The notes under the pieces: generated by a model | What the model was told of the DNA's origin: nothing | What the model saw: the letters and a program-made list of their open reading frames with translations, nothing else | The model's database searches: none | Origin: Opitutaceae bacterium | GTDB lineage: Bacteria > Verrucomicrobiota > Verrucomicrobiia > Opitutales > Opitutaceae | Assembly (NCBI GenBank): GCA_028688225.1 | Contig: JAQTYQ010000003.1 | Location: forward strand, 1 to 64,000 | Direction: 5' to 3' | DNA length: 64,000 bases | In this document: positions 32,787 to 43,674 of the stretch, in pieces | Position numbering within the stretch: the stretch's first letter is position 1 | How the letters are laid out: every line of letters begins with the position of its first letter | Made by a program: the position numbers and the translations under genes

Positions 32787-33432
32787 GTCCGGCCGGCCTG
32801 CCGCCGGTCCGGCGGATAAACCGCCCAAGCTTTCCGAGGAGCTGGCCGGTCTGCAGGCCCGCTTCACCGACCAACCGGTGACATTGCAGGAGGTGATCCT
32901 GGTGCTACGGGGCCGGGCCTATCTCCTGCTGGTCATCCTGCTCGCGTTGCCGTTCTGCACGCCGATTCCCCTGCCGGGACTGTCCACCCCGCTCGGACTG
33001 GTGATCGCGCTGGTCTCGCTGCGGCTGGCGCTGGGTCAGCGCCCCTGGCTGCCAAGGAAATTATTAGGCCGGCAGCTTCCGCCCGGATTCTTGGGCAAGG
33101 TTTTTGCGGCGACGACGGGCAGCGTCCGCTTCCTTGAGAAATTCCTGCGTCCGCGGGTTGCGCCGCTGACCGAAGTCGGACTGCTGCGGCGGATGCACGC
33201 CGTGATGATGTTCCTGGCCGCGCTGGTGCTGCTGCTGCCCCTGCCGATTCCGTTCACCAACACCATTCCGGCCTGGGCGATCATCCTCATCGCGGGCGGG
33301 CTGATGGAGCGCGACGGTGCGGCCATCGTGGCCGGTTACGGGTTTTTTGCCAGCGGGCTCCTGTACTTCATCTTTCTTGGCGGGGCCACCCACCAGCTGC
33401 TTGATGCGTTCCAGCGGCTGCTGGCAGGATGA
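32764..33432 (+). CDS. ExoD-family membrane protein
   Basis: A 222-residue protein of the exopolysaccharide synthesis ExoD family. It has a soluble N-terminus (residues 1-50) and about four hydrophobic segments, including YLLLVILLALPFCTPIPLPG, MHAVMMFLAALVLLLPLPIP and the C-terminal GYGFFASGLLYFIFLGGA. The PxCxPIPLPGLSTPLG motif is typical. Its biochemical role is unresolved. The start overlaps the queE end in another frame, so translation is probably coupled. Confidence 0.88.
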   Translation: METSAAPESGRPAAGPADKPPKLSEELAGLQARFTDQPVTLQEVILVLRGRAYLLLVILLALPFCTPIPLPGLSTPLGLVIALVSLRLALGQRPWLPRKLLGRQLPPGFLGKVFAATTGSVRFLEKFLRPRVAPLTEVGLLRRMHAVMMFLAALVLLLPLPIPFTNTIPAWAIILIAGGLMERDGAAIVAGYGFFASGLLYFIFLGGATHQLLDAFQRLLAG

Positions 33433-33488
33433 TGCGGCCGGCTCCTCCAGGGTGTGCTTCACCCGCCAGCGTGAACGCAGCGGATGGC

Positions 33489-34253
33489 CTAAGATGAGAC
33501 GGCGCGGTTCAGTTTCTGGATCACGTCGCGCGTGTGGACAAACACGGCTTTGGGATCGCTCGAGGCGTCGATCTCCCGGAGCAGTCCCTGGCGCCGATAA
33601 TACTCCAGCACGGGGTCGCAGGTCGCGGCGTAGGCGCGCAGGCGGGTGCGGATGGCCTCGGGCTTGTCGTCCTCGCGCTGAATCAGCTCGCCGCCGCAGG
33701 CATCGCAGCGGCCGGACACGCGCGGAGGCTTGTTCGCGACGTGGTAGCCCGTGCGGCACTGCTGGCAGACCCGGCGGCCGGAAAGCCGCTCGATGATCAG
33801 GGACTCGGGGGCGAAGTAATTGATGGCCGCATCGAGCGGGCGGCCGATCCGGGCGAGGATGCCGTCAAGCGCATGGGCCTGCTCAAGGGTACGGGGAAAA
33901 CCGTCGAGCAGGAAACCGTACCGGCAGGCCAGGCACTGGGCGCGCTCGCGCACGAGTTCCACGACGGTGGCGTCGGAAACCAGCTCACCGCGTTTCATGG
34001 CGGCCAAGGCCACGGCCATCGCCGGTGAAGGAGCCTGACCACTGGTGTCGTGCGCGGCATAACGGAAGACGTCGCCGGTAGAAAGGTGGCAGGCGCCATA
34101 CTCGGCGATGATCTGCTCGGCCTGGGTGCCCTTGCCCACGCCGGGCGGGCCCAGCAGCACGAAATGCCAGGGGCGCGGGGGCACGGGGCCAGTTCCAGCG
34201 CAATTCGCCCCGGGGCCTTGGAGCCAGGTAATCCGGTTACCGGTGGAGTACAT
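33489..34253 (-). CDS. adk: Adenylate kinase
   Basis: Interconverts ATP and AMP with two ADP. The P-loop FVLLGPPGVGKGTQAE, AMP-binding LSTGDVFRYA and LLDGFPRTLEQAHALD are present. The LID carries a zinc-type Cys4 site (VCQQCRTGYH and GRCDACGGELIQREDD). At 254 residues it is longer than the usual 215 because about 30 residues precede the P-loop strand (MYSTGNRITWLQGPGANCAG...). A later start is possible, but no ATG lies closer. Single gene, downstream of deoA on the same strand. Confidence 0.94.
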   Translation of the reverse strand: MYSTGNRITWLQGPGANCAGTGPVPPRPWHFVLLGPPGVGKGTQAEQIIAEYGACHLSTGDVFRYAAHDTSGQAPSPAMAVALAAMKRGELVSDATVVELVRERAQCLACRYGFLLDGFPRTLEQAHALDGILARIGRPLDAAINYFAPESLIIERLSGRRVCQQCRTGYHVANKPPRVSGRCDACGGELIQREDDKPEAIRTRLRAYAATCDPVLEYYRRQGLLREIDASSDPKAVFVHTRDVIQKLNRAVSS

Positions 34254-34346
34254 CGCCGGGCCAACGTAGCGGCTTTCGCGGTTCGGGCGAGCGTTATGCC
34301 GCCCGCCGCCATGGCGCGCGGAATTTATCAGGACGGCAGGTCCGGC

Positions 34347-35663
34347 CTATTCGACAAGCTCATCAATCAGCGGCGAGGGCTGGACGGGACGGGAGTCGAT
34401 TTTGAAGGCGGCGGCAGTCGGCGGGAGGGCGGCGTCCAGAAGGGCATTGTCCCGGGCATGCACGGTGCACAGGGGGTCGCCGGCCTGCACGGCTTCGCCG
34501 ACCTTTTTCAGGCCGGTCAGACCCACCGCGTGGTCAACTGAAGCGGCGGCATGGCTGCGACCGGCGCCGAGTCGCAGCGCGACTTGGGCAATGGCCATGG
34601 GATCGACGTCGGTCACATAACCGGAGTGAGGCGCGGGAACGTCGCGGAGGTACCCGGCACGCGGCAGGCGGGAATAGTCGTCCACCACGGCCGGATCCCC
34701 GCCCTGGGCGGCCACGAGTTCGCGGAATCTGGCCAGCGCGGCGCCGCTGGCCATCGTCGTCTCGAGCCGGCGGCGGGCATCAGCGGGATCGGACGCAACC
34801 CGGGCCAGCAGCAGCATGTGCACACCGAGCGCATAGGTTACGGCCATGAGATCGGCCGGACCGCGACCCTGAAGCGCCTCGATCGCTTCGACGACTTCGA
34901 CGGCATTGCCGACGGTGCGGCCGAGCGGTTGTTCCATCGAGGTGAGCAGGGCCCGGGTGGGCCGGCCCATGGCCCGGCCAATGGCCACCAGGGCGACGGC
35001 GAGTTCGTGGGCCCGTGTCCGCGACTGCATGAAGGCGCCGCGGCCGAACTTCACGTCGAGCACGAGCGCGTCGACGCCTTCGGCGAGCTTCTTCGACATG
35101 ATGCTCGCGCAGATGAGGGGAATCGATTCCACGGTGGCGGTGACGTCGCGGAGCGCGTAGAGCTTGCGGTCGGCCGGCGCGAGTTCGGCGGTCTGGCCGA
35201 TCATGGCGACGCCGATGCGCCGGATCTGCGCGACATATTCCGTCAGCGAGAGGCCGACACGAAAACCGGGGATGGATTCGAGCTTGTCGAGCGTGCCGCC
35301 CGTGTGGCCGAGACCACGCCCGCTCATCATGGGCACGGGCACGCCGCAGGCGGCGACGAGCGGGGCGAGGACGAGCGAAACCTTGTCGCCCACCCCGCCG
35401 GTGGAGTGTTTGTCGACCTTCACTCCCGGAATTCCGGTAAGATCGGCTACCACGCCGGAACTCATCATCTGTCCGGTCAGGCAGACGGTCTCCTCCGGCG
35501 TCATGCCGCGCAGAAAAATGGCCATGAGCAGGGCGGTGGCCTGGTAGTCGGTCCACCCTCCCTGCGCTACTCCGCGCACAAACGCCGCGATCTCCTCGGG
35601 AGCCAGGGCATGGCCGTCGCGTTTGCGGGCGATGATGGATTGAGGAAAGGCGGAAGAGGTCAT
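34347..35663 (-). CDS. deoA: Thymidine/pyrimidine-nucleoside phosphorylase
   Basis: Phosphorolysis of thymidine (or uridine) to base and deoxyribose 1-phosphate. The 438-residue protein starts FPQSIIARKRDGHALAPEEI. It carries KHSTGGVGDKVSLVLAPLVA and MSGRGLGHTGGTLDKLES, the phosphate- and substrate-binding glycine motifs. The C-terminal domain (PHSGYVTDVDPMAIAQVALR) matches the family. DeoA and Pdp cannot be separated by eye. It lies 132 bp below atpC with a hairpin in the gap. Confidence 0.92.
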   Translation of the reverse strand: MTSSAFPQSIIARKRDGHALAPEEIAAFVRGVAQGGWTDYQATALLMAIFLRGMTPEETVCLTGQMMSSGVVADLTGIPGVKVDKHSTGGVGDKVSLVLAPLVAACGVPVPMMSGRGLGHTGGTLDKLESIPGFRVGLSLTEYVAQIRRIGVAMIGQTAELAPADRKLYALRDVTATVESIPLICASIMSKKLAEGVDALVLDVKFGRGAFMQSRTRAHELAVALVAIGRAMGRPTRALLTSMEQPLGRTVGNAVEVVEAIEALQGRGPADLMAVTYALGVHMLLLARVASDPADARRRLETTMASGAALARFRELVAAQGGDPAVVDDYSRLPRAGYLRDVPAPHSGYVTDVDPMAIAQVALRLGAGRSHAAASVDHAVGLTGLKKVGEAVQAGDPLCTVHARDNALLDAALPPTAAAFKIDSRPVQPSPLIDELVE

Positions 35664-35681
35664 GGCGCCGAGGACGATTAT

Positions 35682-35701
35682 CCAAACTCTGACGAGTTTG
35701 G
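35682..35701. repeat. CCAAACTC/GAGTTTGG hairpin between atpC and deoA
   Basis: Perfect 8-bp arms around a TGAC loop, 19 bp upstream of the deoA ATG and preceded on the minus strand by GTAG. It has no U-run, so it is more likely a REP-like element or attenuating hairpin than a terminator. I saw no second copy in this window. Confidence 0.6.
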
Positions 35702-35795
35702 CTACCTACAAAGCGGCAGAGTGAAAAGAAGCCTGGCGTTGCCGTACGGCTGGGGTGCTTGGCGCGCTGACCGGCGGGCGGAAAAACCACCGGAC

Positions 35796-36203
35796 CTAAC
35801 GGTGCTTGCGCTTGACCCCCAGTTGGGCGACGGCAAACCGGACCAGACCTTCGAGGCGTTCGATCTCGGCGGGTTCCAGCTTTTCCCTGCCTTTGAGCGC
35901 CTCCTCCGCGCGTTGCATCGCCTTCTCGGCGGCATGCTCGTCGATTTGCACCTCGTGGATGGCAAACTCGGCGAGCACCTTGACCCGGTCGCCGTCGATT
36001 TCCGCGAAACCGCCGCTGACGACCAGACCCTTGGTTTCGTGGCCTTTGGTCACGCGCAATTCTCCGTCCGCCACCTGCGTGAGCAGGGGAATATGGCCGG
36101 GGAGGATGCCGATCTCGCCTTCGACGGTCGGAATGACCACCGTGTCGACCGTGTCGCGGTAGACCCGGTCTTCAGGCGTGACGATTTCGAGCGTGAGGGG
36201 CAT
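35796..36203 (-). CDS. atpC: ATP synthase F1 epsilon subunit
   Basis: Central-stalk subunit that regulates ATP synthase. The 135-residue protein has the beta-sandwich domain (LTLEIVTPEDRVYRDTVDTV, GEIGILPGHIPLLTQV) and a helical C-terminal hairpin rich in Glu/Arg (HAAEKAMQRAEEALKGREKL). It is the last gene of the atp operon but is separated from atpD by a 431-bp insertion carrying a four-helix-bundle gene. Confidence 0.95.
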   Translation of the reverse strand: MPLTLEIVTPEDRVYRDTVDTVVIPTVEGEIGILPGHIPLLTQVADGELRVTKGHETKGLVVSGGFAEIDGDRVKVLAEFAIHEVQIDEHAAEKAMQRAEEALKGREKLEPAEIERLEGLVRFAVAQLGVKRKHR

Positions 36204-36206
36204 GGT

Positions 36207-36253
36207 GAGAAAAAGGCTGTAGGACTGAAAGGCTGAAGGGCTGAAATGGAGGG
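36207..36253. repeat. Left flank repeat of the insertion in the atp operon
   Basis: AAAAAGGCTGTAGGACTGAA followed by AGGCTGAAGGGCTGAAA-like units. It starts 3 bp upstream of the atpC start codon and mirrors the right flank in inverted orientation. Confidence 0.6.
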
Positions 36254-36258
36254 CTCAG

Positions 36259-36609
36259 TCAAGATTTTCGGAGGAGACTCGCGAAGATAGCGATGAGTTC
36301 ACTCGCCTCCTGCGTGAGCGGCGCAATTGCCGTGGGCTTGAAGTAGCCCTCGAGTTCGAGCAGCTCCATCCAATAAAGAGCTTCGTCGGCTTCACGGAGG
36401 CAGTCGCCGAGCTTTGAACGGTGCTCGGCAAGTGAACGACCACGCTGTGCTTCGCGATAGTTGGAGCCAACAGAACTGCCGGCCCGGAGCATTTGTTCGC
36501 CCCAGACTTGGGCCACACGGTCGCGGGCGGGCAATGCGCGATAGGCATGCGCGCAGCGTCGCGCGAAATCCTGCGTACGCTTCCTGAGGTCTCCGTGTGC
36601 GTGAAACAC
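36259..36609 (-). CDS. Four-helix-bundle protein (S23/IVS-encoded family)
   Basis: A 116-residue helical protein of the four helix bundle family first seen in 23S rRNA intervening sequences. Diagnostic are EQMLRAGSSVGSNYREAQRG, LGDCLREADEALYWMELLEL and a C-terminal ELIAIFASLLRK. The function is unknown. The start is GTG at 36609. It sits between atpD and atpC, an unusual place, and is bounded by inverted repeats, implying arrival as a unit. It is in the operon's orientation, so atpC transcription can pass through it. Confidence 0.88.
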   Translation of the reverse strand: MFHAHGDLRKRTQDFARRCAHAYRALPARDRVAQVWGEQMLRAGSSVGSNYREAQRGRSLAEHRSKLGDCLREADEALYWMELLELEGYFKPTAIAPLTQEASELIAIFASLLRKS

Positions 36610-36634
36610 TTTAGCCTTTCTGCCCTTTAGCCCG
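36609..36634. repeat. Right flank repeat of the insertion in the atp operon
   Basis: CTTTAGCCTTTCTGCCCTTT and on, up to the atpD stop. Its reverse complement (GGGCTAAAGGGCAGAAAGGC) resembles the left flank units, giving imperfect terminal inverted repeats about 400 bp apart. Confidence 0.6.
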
Positions 36635-38089
<1,455 letters not shown>

Positions 38090-38962
38090 TTATTGGGAAT
38101 ATTGGGCCGCGGCGATTTCGAGGATCTCCTGCGTAATGGAGGCCTGGCGGGCCTTGTTGTACTCGAGGGTGAGATCGTCGATGAGCTTGGTGGCATTATC
38201 CTTGGCGGTCTTCATCGCGACCATGCGGGCACTGTGCTCGGAGGCCTTGGCGTCGAGCACATGGTGGTAGACTTCGCGGTTGAGGTAGAGCGGGAGCAGC
38301 GCGGATAACACGGCCGCAGGACCGGGTTCGAAGAGCATGGGCCGGTCGTCGGCCTTCGGGGTGGCACCGGCGGGGCCACCCCGAAGGGTGGCGACGGCAT
38401 CCGGCAAATTCTGCAGCGGGAGCAGCGGCAGGCGCGCCGGCTCCTGGACCAAAGTGTTGCGGAAGCGGGGCCAGATGATCTCGAGCGTGTCGACGACACC
38501 CGCGAGAAACTGCTGCACCATGAATTCGGCCACCTGCTTGATCTGGACGAAGGGCACGTGGTCGTTGACCTGGAAGTCGGCGAGCAAATCGCGCCGGGTG
38601 CGCGCGAGGAACTGCGAACCCTTGCGGCCGATGACGGCGAATTTCGCCGGTTCCTTGATCTCCATCACCAGCTTGAACAGGTTGCCGTTCAAAGGACCGC
38701 AGAGGCCCTTGTCGGTGGTGACGAGGATAATCCCGCGGGTTCTCACCGGGCGCTGCACCAGGAAGGGATGGAACGATTCGTCGACCCGGGTGGCCAGCGT
38801 GGCCAGCATGTCGGCCAGGAGCTGCGCATAGGGGCGGCCGGCGAGCGCGGCCTGCTGCGCCTTCTTCATCTTCGATGCGGCCACCAACTCCATCGCCTTG
38901 GTGATCTGGCGGGTGTTCCTGACCGACTTGATGCGGCGGCGGATGTCGCGGGTGGAGGCCAT
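38090..38962 (-). CDS. atpG: ATP synthase F1 gamma subunit with palindrome-derived insert
   Basis: Rotating central stalk, 290 residues. The N-terminus MASTRDIRRRIKSVRNTRQI and the C-terminal MVAMKTAKDNATKLIDDLTL helix are typical. The middle carries an extra Gly/Ala-rich stretch (TLRGGPAGATPKADDRP, about residues 192-208) before MLFEPGPAAVLSALLPLYLN. It is encoded by a perfect inverted repeat at 38353-38387. The extra loop would lie on the globular part away from the rotor axis; this is inference. Gap to atpA is 41 bp. Confidence 0.96.
   Translation of the reverse strand: MASTRDIRRRIKSVRNTRQITKAMELVAASKMKKAQQAALAGRPYAQLLADMLATLATRVDESFHPFLVQRPVRTRGIILVTTDKGLCGPLNGNLFKLVMEIKEPAKFAVIGRKGSQFLARTRRDLLADFQVNDHVPFVQIKQVAEFMVQQFLAGVVDTLEIIWPRFRNTLVQEPARLPLLPLQNLPDAVATLRGGPAGATPKADDRPMLFEPGPAAVLSALLPLYLNREVYHHVLDAKASEHSARMVAMKTAKDNATKLIDDLTLEYNKARQASITQEILEIAAAQYSQ
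38353..38387. repeat. 13-bp-arm palindrome inside atpG
   Basis: CCTTCGGGGTGGC (38353-38365) and GCCACCCCGAAGG (38375-38387) are perfect inverted arms around a 9-nt loop. It is in frame and encodes a Gly/Ala/Thr/Pro loop. Confidence 0.9.
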
Positions 38963-39003
38963 TACGGGAGGGATTCAGAAACCGGCGTCAGGGACAACCC
39001 GGC

Positions 39004-40530
<1,527 letters not shown>

Positions 40531-40574
40531 GGGCGCAGCGCGCGATTGGGGTGTGGAAGGGTGCGGAAGATGGA

Positions 40575-40967
40575 TCAGAGCGACAACGCAAGGGCGGTAA
40601 GCTGCGCAGCGACGGACGATTCATAAACGTCGTCCCCGACCCGGATGCGCAGACCCGCGATGAGGCGCGGGTCCGGCCGGGCGGCCGCCGCGACGGGGCG
40701 CCGGTATTTCTGCGTGAAGGTGGCCTCGATGGTACGGAGCACGCCGGCATCGATGACGCCGGCGTGCTCGACCAGGGCACGGTTCTTGGCCAGCTGCACG
40801 GCGACGAGACGATGATACCGGCGGAGGACGGCGAGCGGTTGCCGCGGCGGGTGCTGGGTCAGATGCGTGAGCACGCCGTTCACCCGCTCCGGCGAAACCT
40901 GCCCATCCGCGAGGCTCAGGCGGAAGAGCTGCCGGGCGAATTGCTGGGATTGTTTGCTGACGCGCAT
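40575..40967 (-). CDS. atpH: ATP synthase delta subunit, unusually short
   Basis: Peripheral-stalk protein linking F1 to the b subunits. Only 130 residues against about 175-180 normally. The first helices ([20 protein letters not shown]) and the C-terminal part ([35 protein letters not shown]) are recognisable. About 45 residues of the N-terminal helical domain seem to be missing between them. Position between atpF and atpA confirms identity. Whether the shortening is lineage-wide is not visible here. Confidence 0.88.
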   Translation of the reverse strand: MRVSKQSQQFARQLFRLSLADGQVSPERVNGVLTHLTQHPPRQPLAVLRRYHRLVAVQLAKNRALVEHAGVIDAGVLRTIEATFTQKYRRPVAAAARPDPRLIAGLRIRVGDDVYESSVAAQLTALALSL

Positions 40968-41005
40968 CGGAATGGAAGGTCGGAAAAATCAGGCCGCCGG
41001 CGTAC

Positions 41006-41569
41006 TTATTTGGTGGTAATTTCGCGGGTCGCGGCCTCGTTGTAACGGGCGCGCTCGGCTTCGCTCAATTCCTTGGCCAGCACGCGCTGCGTGGTCGTGA
41101 CCACGAGGCGGGCGATCTCGCCGCGGGTCTCTTCGAGCATCTTTTTGTGCTCGAGCCCGACGGCCTGCTGCGCCTTGGCGAGCAGATCGTTGGCCCGGGC
41201 GGTGGCCTCCTGCTGCTGGCGGTCGAGGAATTCCTTGGCGGTTTTGCGTGCCTCCTCGACCAAGGTCGTGCCTTCGCGCTGGGCCTGCTTGATGATGGCG
41301 ACGCTGTCCTGCTGGGCTTGCGCAAGCTTGGCTTTCATCTCCTCGGCATATTTAAGACCCGACTCGATCTGCCGCTGACGATCTTCCAGGGTCGCCAGCA
41401 CCGGCTTGAACGCGAACTTCCACAACAGGAACGCGACCACGGAGAAACTCAGGATCTGCGCGAGGAGCAGAGGCGGGTCGATGCCGAAATCGGAGAAGAG
41501 TTTCGTCACCCCGGAGGCATTTTCATCCGGTTCGGCGCTAGTGGCGAGGAGGAGCAGTTGCGGGAGCAT
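41006..41569 (-). CDS. atpF: ATP synthase Fo b subunit
   Basis: Peripheral-stalk subunit: one N-terminal membrane helix (LLLAQILSFSVVAFLLWKFA) followed by a long charged coiled coil (LEDRQRQIESGLKYAEEMKA onward). ATG 41569 gives 187 residues; longer in-frame sequence upstream is Arg/Ser-rich and overlaps the gap to atpE. A short N-terminal extension (MLPQLLLLATSAEPDENAS) precedes the helix. The lone b subunit implies a b2 homodimer, as no b' gene is present. Confidence 0.95.
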   Translation of the reverse strand: MLPQLLLLATSAEPDENASGVTKLFSDFGIDPPLLLAQILSFSVVAFLLWKFAFKPVLATLEDRQRQIESGLKYAEEMKAKLAQAQQDSVAIIKQAQREGTTLVEEARKTAKEFLDRQQQEATARANDLLAKAQQAVGLEHKKMLEETRGEIARLVVTTTQRVLAKELSEAERARYNEAATREITTK

Positions 41570-41621
41570 GGCGGGAAAGGACCGCGCCGGACGGAATGGT
41601 GCCGACGCGGGTGGAGATGGA

Positions 41622-41843
41622 TCAGTAGTTTCCGAGGAAGAGCGCGTAGAACGCGACCGCTTCGGCCAGGGCCATGCCGATGATGGACTGGACGAGGATC
41701 TTGCCCGACGCACCGGGATTACGGCCGACAGACTCGACGGCCTTCGTGCCGACGAGGCCTACGCCGATGGCAGCCGCGACACAGCCGAGGGCGCCCTGGA
41801 TGGCTTTAAAATTGCCGGTGATTTCAGCGATGAGTTGGATCAT
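41622..41843 (-). CDS. atpE: ATP synthase Fo c subunit
   Basis: Rotor-ring proteolipid of 73 residues: two hydrophobic hairpin helices with the polar loop GRNPGASGK. The second helix contains the ion-binding carboxylate as MALAEAVAFYALFL. The Glu in ALAEAVAFY is the proton site, and no extra Na+-ligand pattern is evident, so proton coupling is likelier. Confidence 0.96.
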   Translation of the reverse strand: MIQLIAEITGNFKAIQGALGCVAAAIGVGLVGTKAVESVGRNPGASGKILVQSIIGMALAEAVAFYALFLGNY

Positions 41844-41912
41844 GATGATGTGGGTTGGTTGTTGGGTTCACGGCGTCCGCGCATCGTGGGCACGGTCCCG
41901 CCGGGAAAGGGA

Positions 41913-42794
41913 TCAATGCGGGATGGCGACCTCCTCGTGTTTCACCGGGCCATGTTCTTCGTCGCCATGGTTGCAAATGAGGCCGATGTACACGCTTACC
42001 AGCAGGGTGAAGACGAGCGCCTGCACAAAGCCGATGAGCAGTTCGAGAAAATAAAACGGAACCGGCAGCACCCACTTTTGCAGGCCAAACATGGCATGCA
42101 GGAGGTTTTCCCCGCCAAAGATGTTGCCGAAAAGCCGGAACGAGAGCGAAACGGGGCGGAAAAGGATGGAAATAACCTCGATGAGGCCGACGCCAAAGAA
42201 GATCACAAAGAGAAAATAGTAGATGATGGCGGGCATTTCCTTCCGATCGGCCTTGTTGCCAAAGAGGTCATAAAGCACGGCTCGGGGACCGGCGTAGCGC
42301 ATGATGAAGTAGAACCAGCAGATCATCGCGACAACCGCGAGCGCGATGGTGCCGTTCATGTCGGCGTTGCCCGGCCGGATGAGTTCCACCCACGTACCAT
42401 GCCTAAAGATTTTGACGGTGCCGACGCCGGGGAGCAGGCCGCTCCAGTTCTGGATGAGAATAAAGGTGAAGAGCGCCACCAGCAGAGGAAAGGCGGGGCG
42501 GGAGACTTTGGGACCGACAATGGGTGTAATGAGATCAAGCACGCCCTGCACGAGGTTTTCGATGACCGCCTGACCGGCTGTCGGGATGATTTTCGGTTTC
42601 CGGACCGCCAGACGGACGACAATGATAAGCACCAAGGCGACGACCCAGCTTGTGACCATGCTGTTGGTCACCGGCAGGTAGCCGATTTTGAATAGTTGTT
42701 CAGCCTTCGCAGCAATGCCACCTTCACTAGCAATGGCGGGTATGCTGGAAGCCAAAAGAGCAGGAAAAAGGGCCAGTATTCTGACCAACGACAT
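41913..42794 (-). CDS. atpB: ATP synthase Fo a subunit
   Basis: Stator membrane subunit forming the proton half-channels, 293 residues. A probable signal-like N-terminus (ILALFPALLASSIPAIASEG) precedes five to six membrane helices. The key Arg helix is seen as VSLSFRLFGNIFGGENLLHA, and the last helix as GFVQALVFTLLVSVYIG. It is the first gene of the operon. atpI is not adjacent. Confidence 0.95.
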   Translation of the reverse strand: MSLVRILALFPALLASSIPAIASEGGIAAKAEQLFKIGYLPVTNSMVTSWVVALVLIIVVRLAVRKPKIIPTAGQAVIENLVQGVLDLITPIVGPKVSRPAFPLLVALFTFILIQNWSGLLPGVGTVKIFRHGTWVELIRPGNADMNGTIALAVVAMICWFYFIMRYAGPRAVLYDLFGNKADRKEMPAIIYYFLFVIFFGVGLIEVISILFRPVSLSFRLFGNIFGGENLLHAMFGLQKWVLPVPFYFLELLIGFVQALVFTLLVSVYIGLICNHGDEEHGPVKHEEVAIPH

Positions 42795-42833
42795 CGTACA
42801 AGGACCGCAATGGGACGGGTTAAAAAGGATATG

Positions 42834-42862
42834 TGTTAGCCAAACGCTTTAATCGGCGTCAA
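42834..42862 (-). promoter_or_regulatory. Candidate sigma70 promoter of the atp operon
   Basis: On the minus strand TTGACG (42862-42857), a 17-bp spacer and TAACAC (42839-42834), 40 bp before the atpB ATG. The -35 is close to consensus and the -10 is weaker. Confidence 0.45.
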
Positions 42863-42933
42863 CCCCCGAAAATCAAGCGAGGATAATCAGCGGGCAAACA
42901 TTAGCCCAGTGCGCACGGGCATCGTGACGAAAA

Positions 42934-43560
42934 CTACTCGTCTGGCTGCAACTTGTTCGCCTGGACCGGGGAGGATTCATGGATGGCTCCGAGCGAATGA
43001 AAAGTTTCGGCCCGGGACTGAAAAATAGTCTGGTGCTCAAAAGGAAAGGGACTGGATGGCAGGAGGCGCCATTGAGGGTGTGCGGCGATGATCCCCGCAG
43101 CGTCGTCGTAGTAGGGCTGGTAGTCGGTGCGGAAGAAAAGGCGGCTCCCCTGCCCTGCCCGGGTGGCGATTTCAGTGAGAAACTCCGGCTTGAGCAGCCG
43201 ATTCTTGTGGTGGCGCTTCTTCGGCCAGGGGTCGGGAAACAGCATATAGACCTCGAGCAATTGGACACCGGCCGGCAGAGCTCGGAGAAAAGCCCGTGCC
43301 TCGCAGCGGATGAAATGGAGATTGGCAAGGCCTGCCCGGTCGCGCTTGCGCAGCGCTTTTTCAATCCGTTCAAGACGGAGATCGACGCCGACACAGAACC
43401 GGTCCGGGTGCGTTGCGGCGTAGGCCGTGAGAAAATGCCCGTTGCCACAGCCGATTTCCAGAACCAGACGCGACAAGGATGACGGCAAAGTCGCGGCGAG
43501 TTCCTGGCGTAGGGCGGAGAAACGTCCGGCTTGAATGGCGGCAAAGACTTCGCGGGGCAT
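42934..43560 (-). CDS. trmB: tRNA (guanine-N7-)-methyltransferase
   Basis: SAM-dependent enzyme making m7G46 in tRNA. 208 residues with LVLEIGCGNGHFLTAYAATH (SAM site), GVDLRLERIEKALRK, and the substrate motif LFPDPWPKKRHHKNRLLKPE. FFRTDYQPYYDDA near the C-terminus is also typical. The gap to the downstream atpB is 139 bp with a likely promoter, so trmB is probably transcribed separately. Confidence 0.95.
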   Translation of the reverse strand: MPREVFAAIQAGRFSALRQELAATLPSSLSRLVLEIGCGNGHFLTAYAATHPDRFCVGVDLRLERIEKALRKRDRAGLANLHFIRCEARAFLRALPAGVQLLEVYMLFPDPWPKKRHHKNRLLKPEFLTEIATRAGQGSRLFFRTDYQPYYDDAAGIIAAHPQWRLLPSSPFPFEHQTIFQSRAETFHSLGAIHESSPVQANKLQPDE

Positions 43561-43674
43561 GGGAACGTGAAGGGGTAAAGATAGCGACCGCGGCGCGCAA
43601 GGATCGGCTTTCAGGCAGTTACCCGGTGCGAGGATAACCCGGCCGGCCGTAGGCCAGGATCATCACCGACTCGG

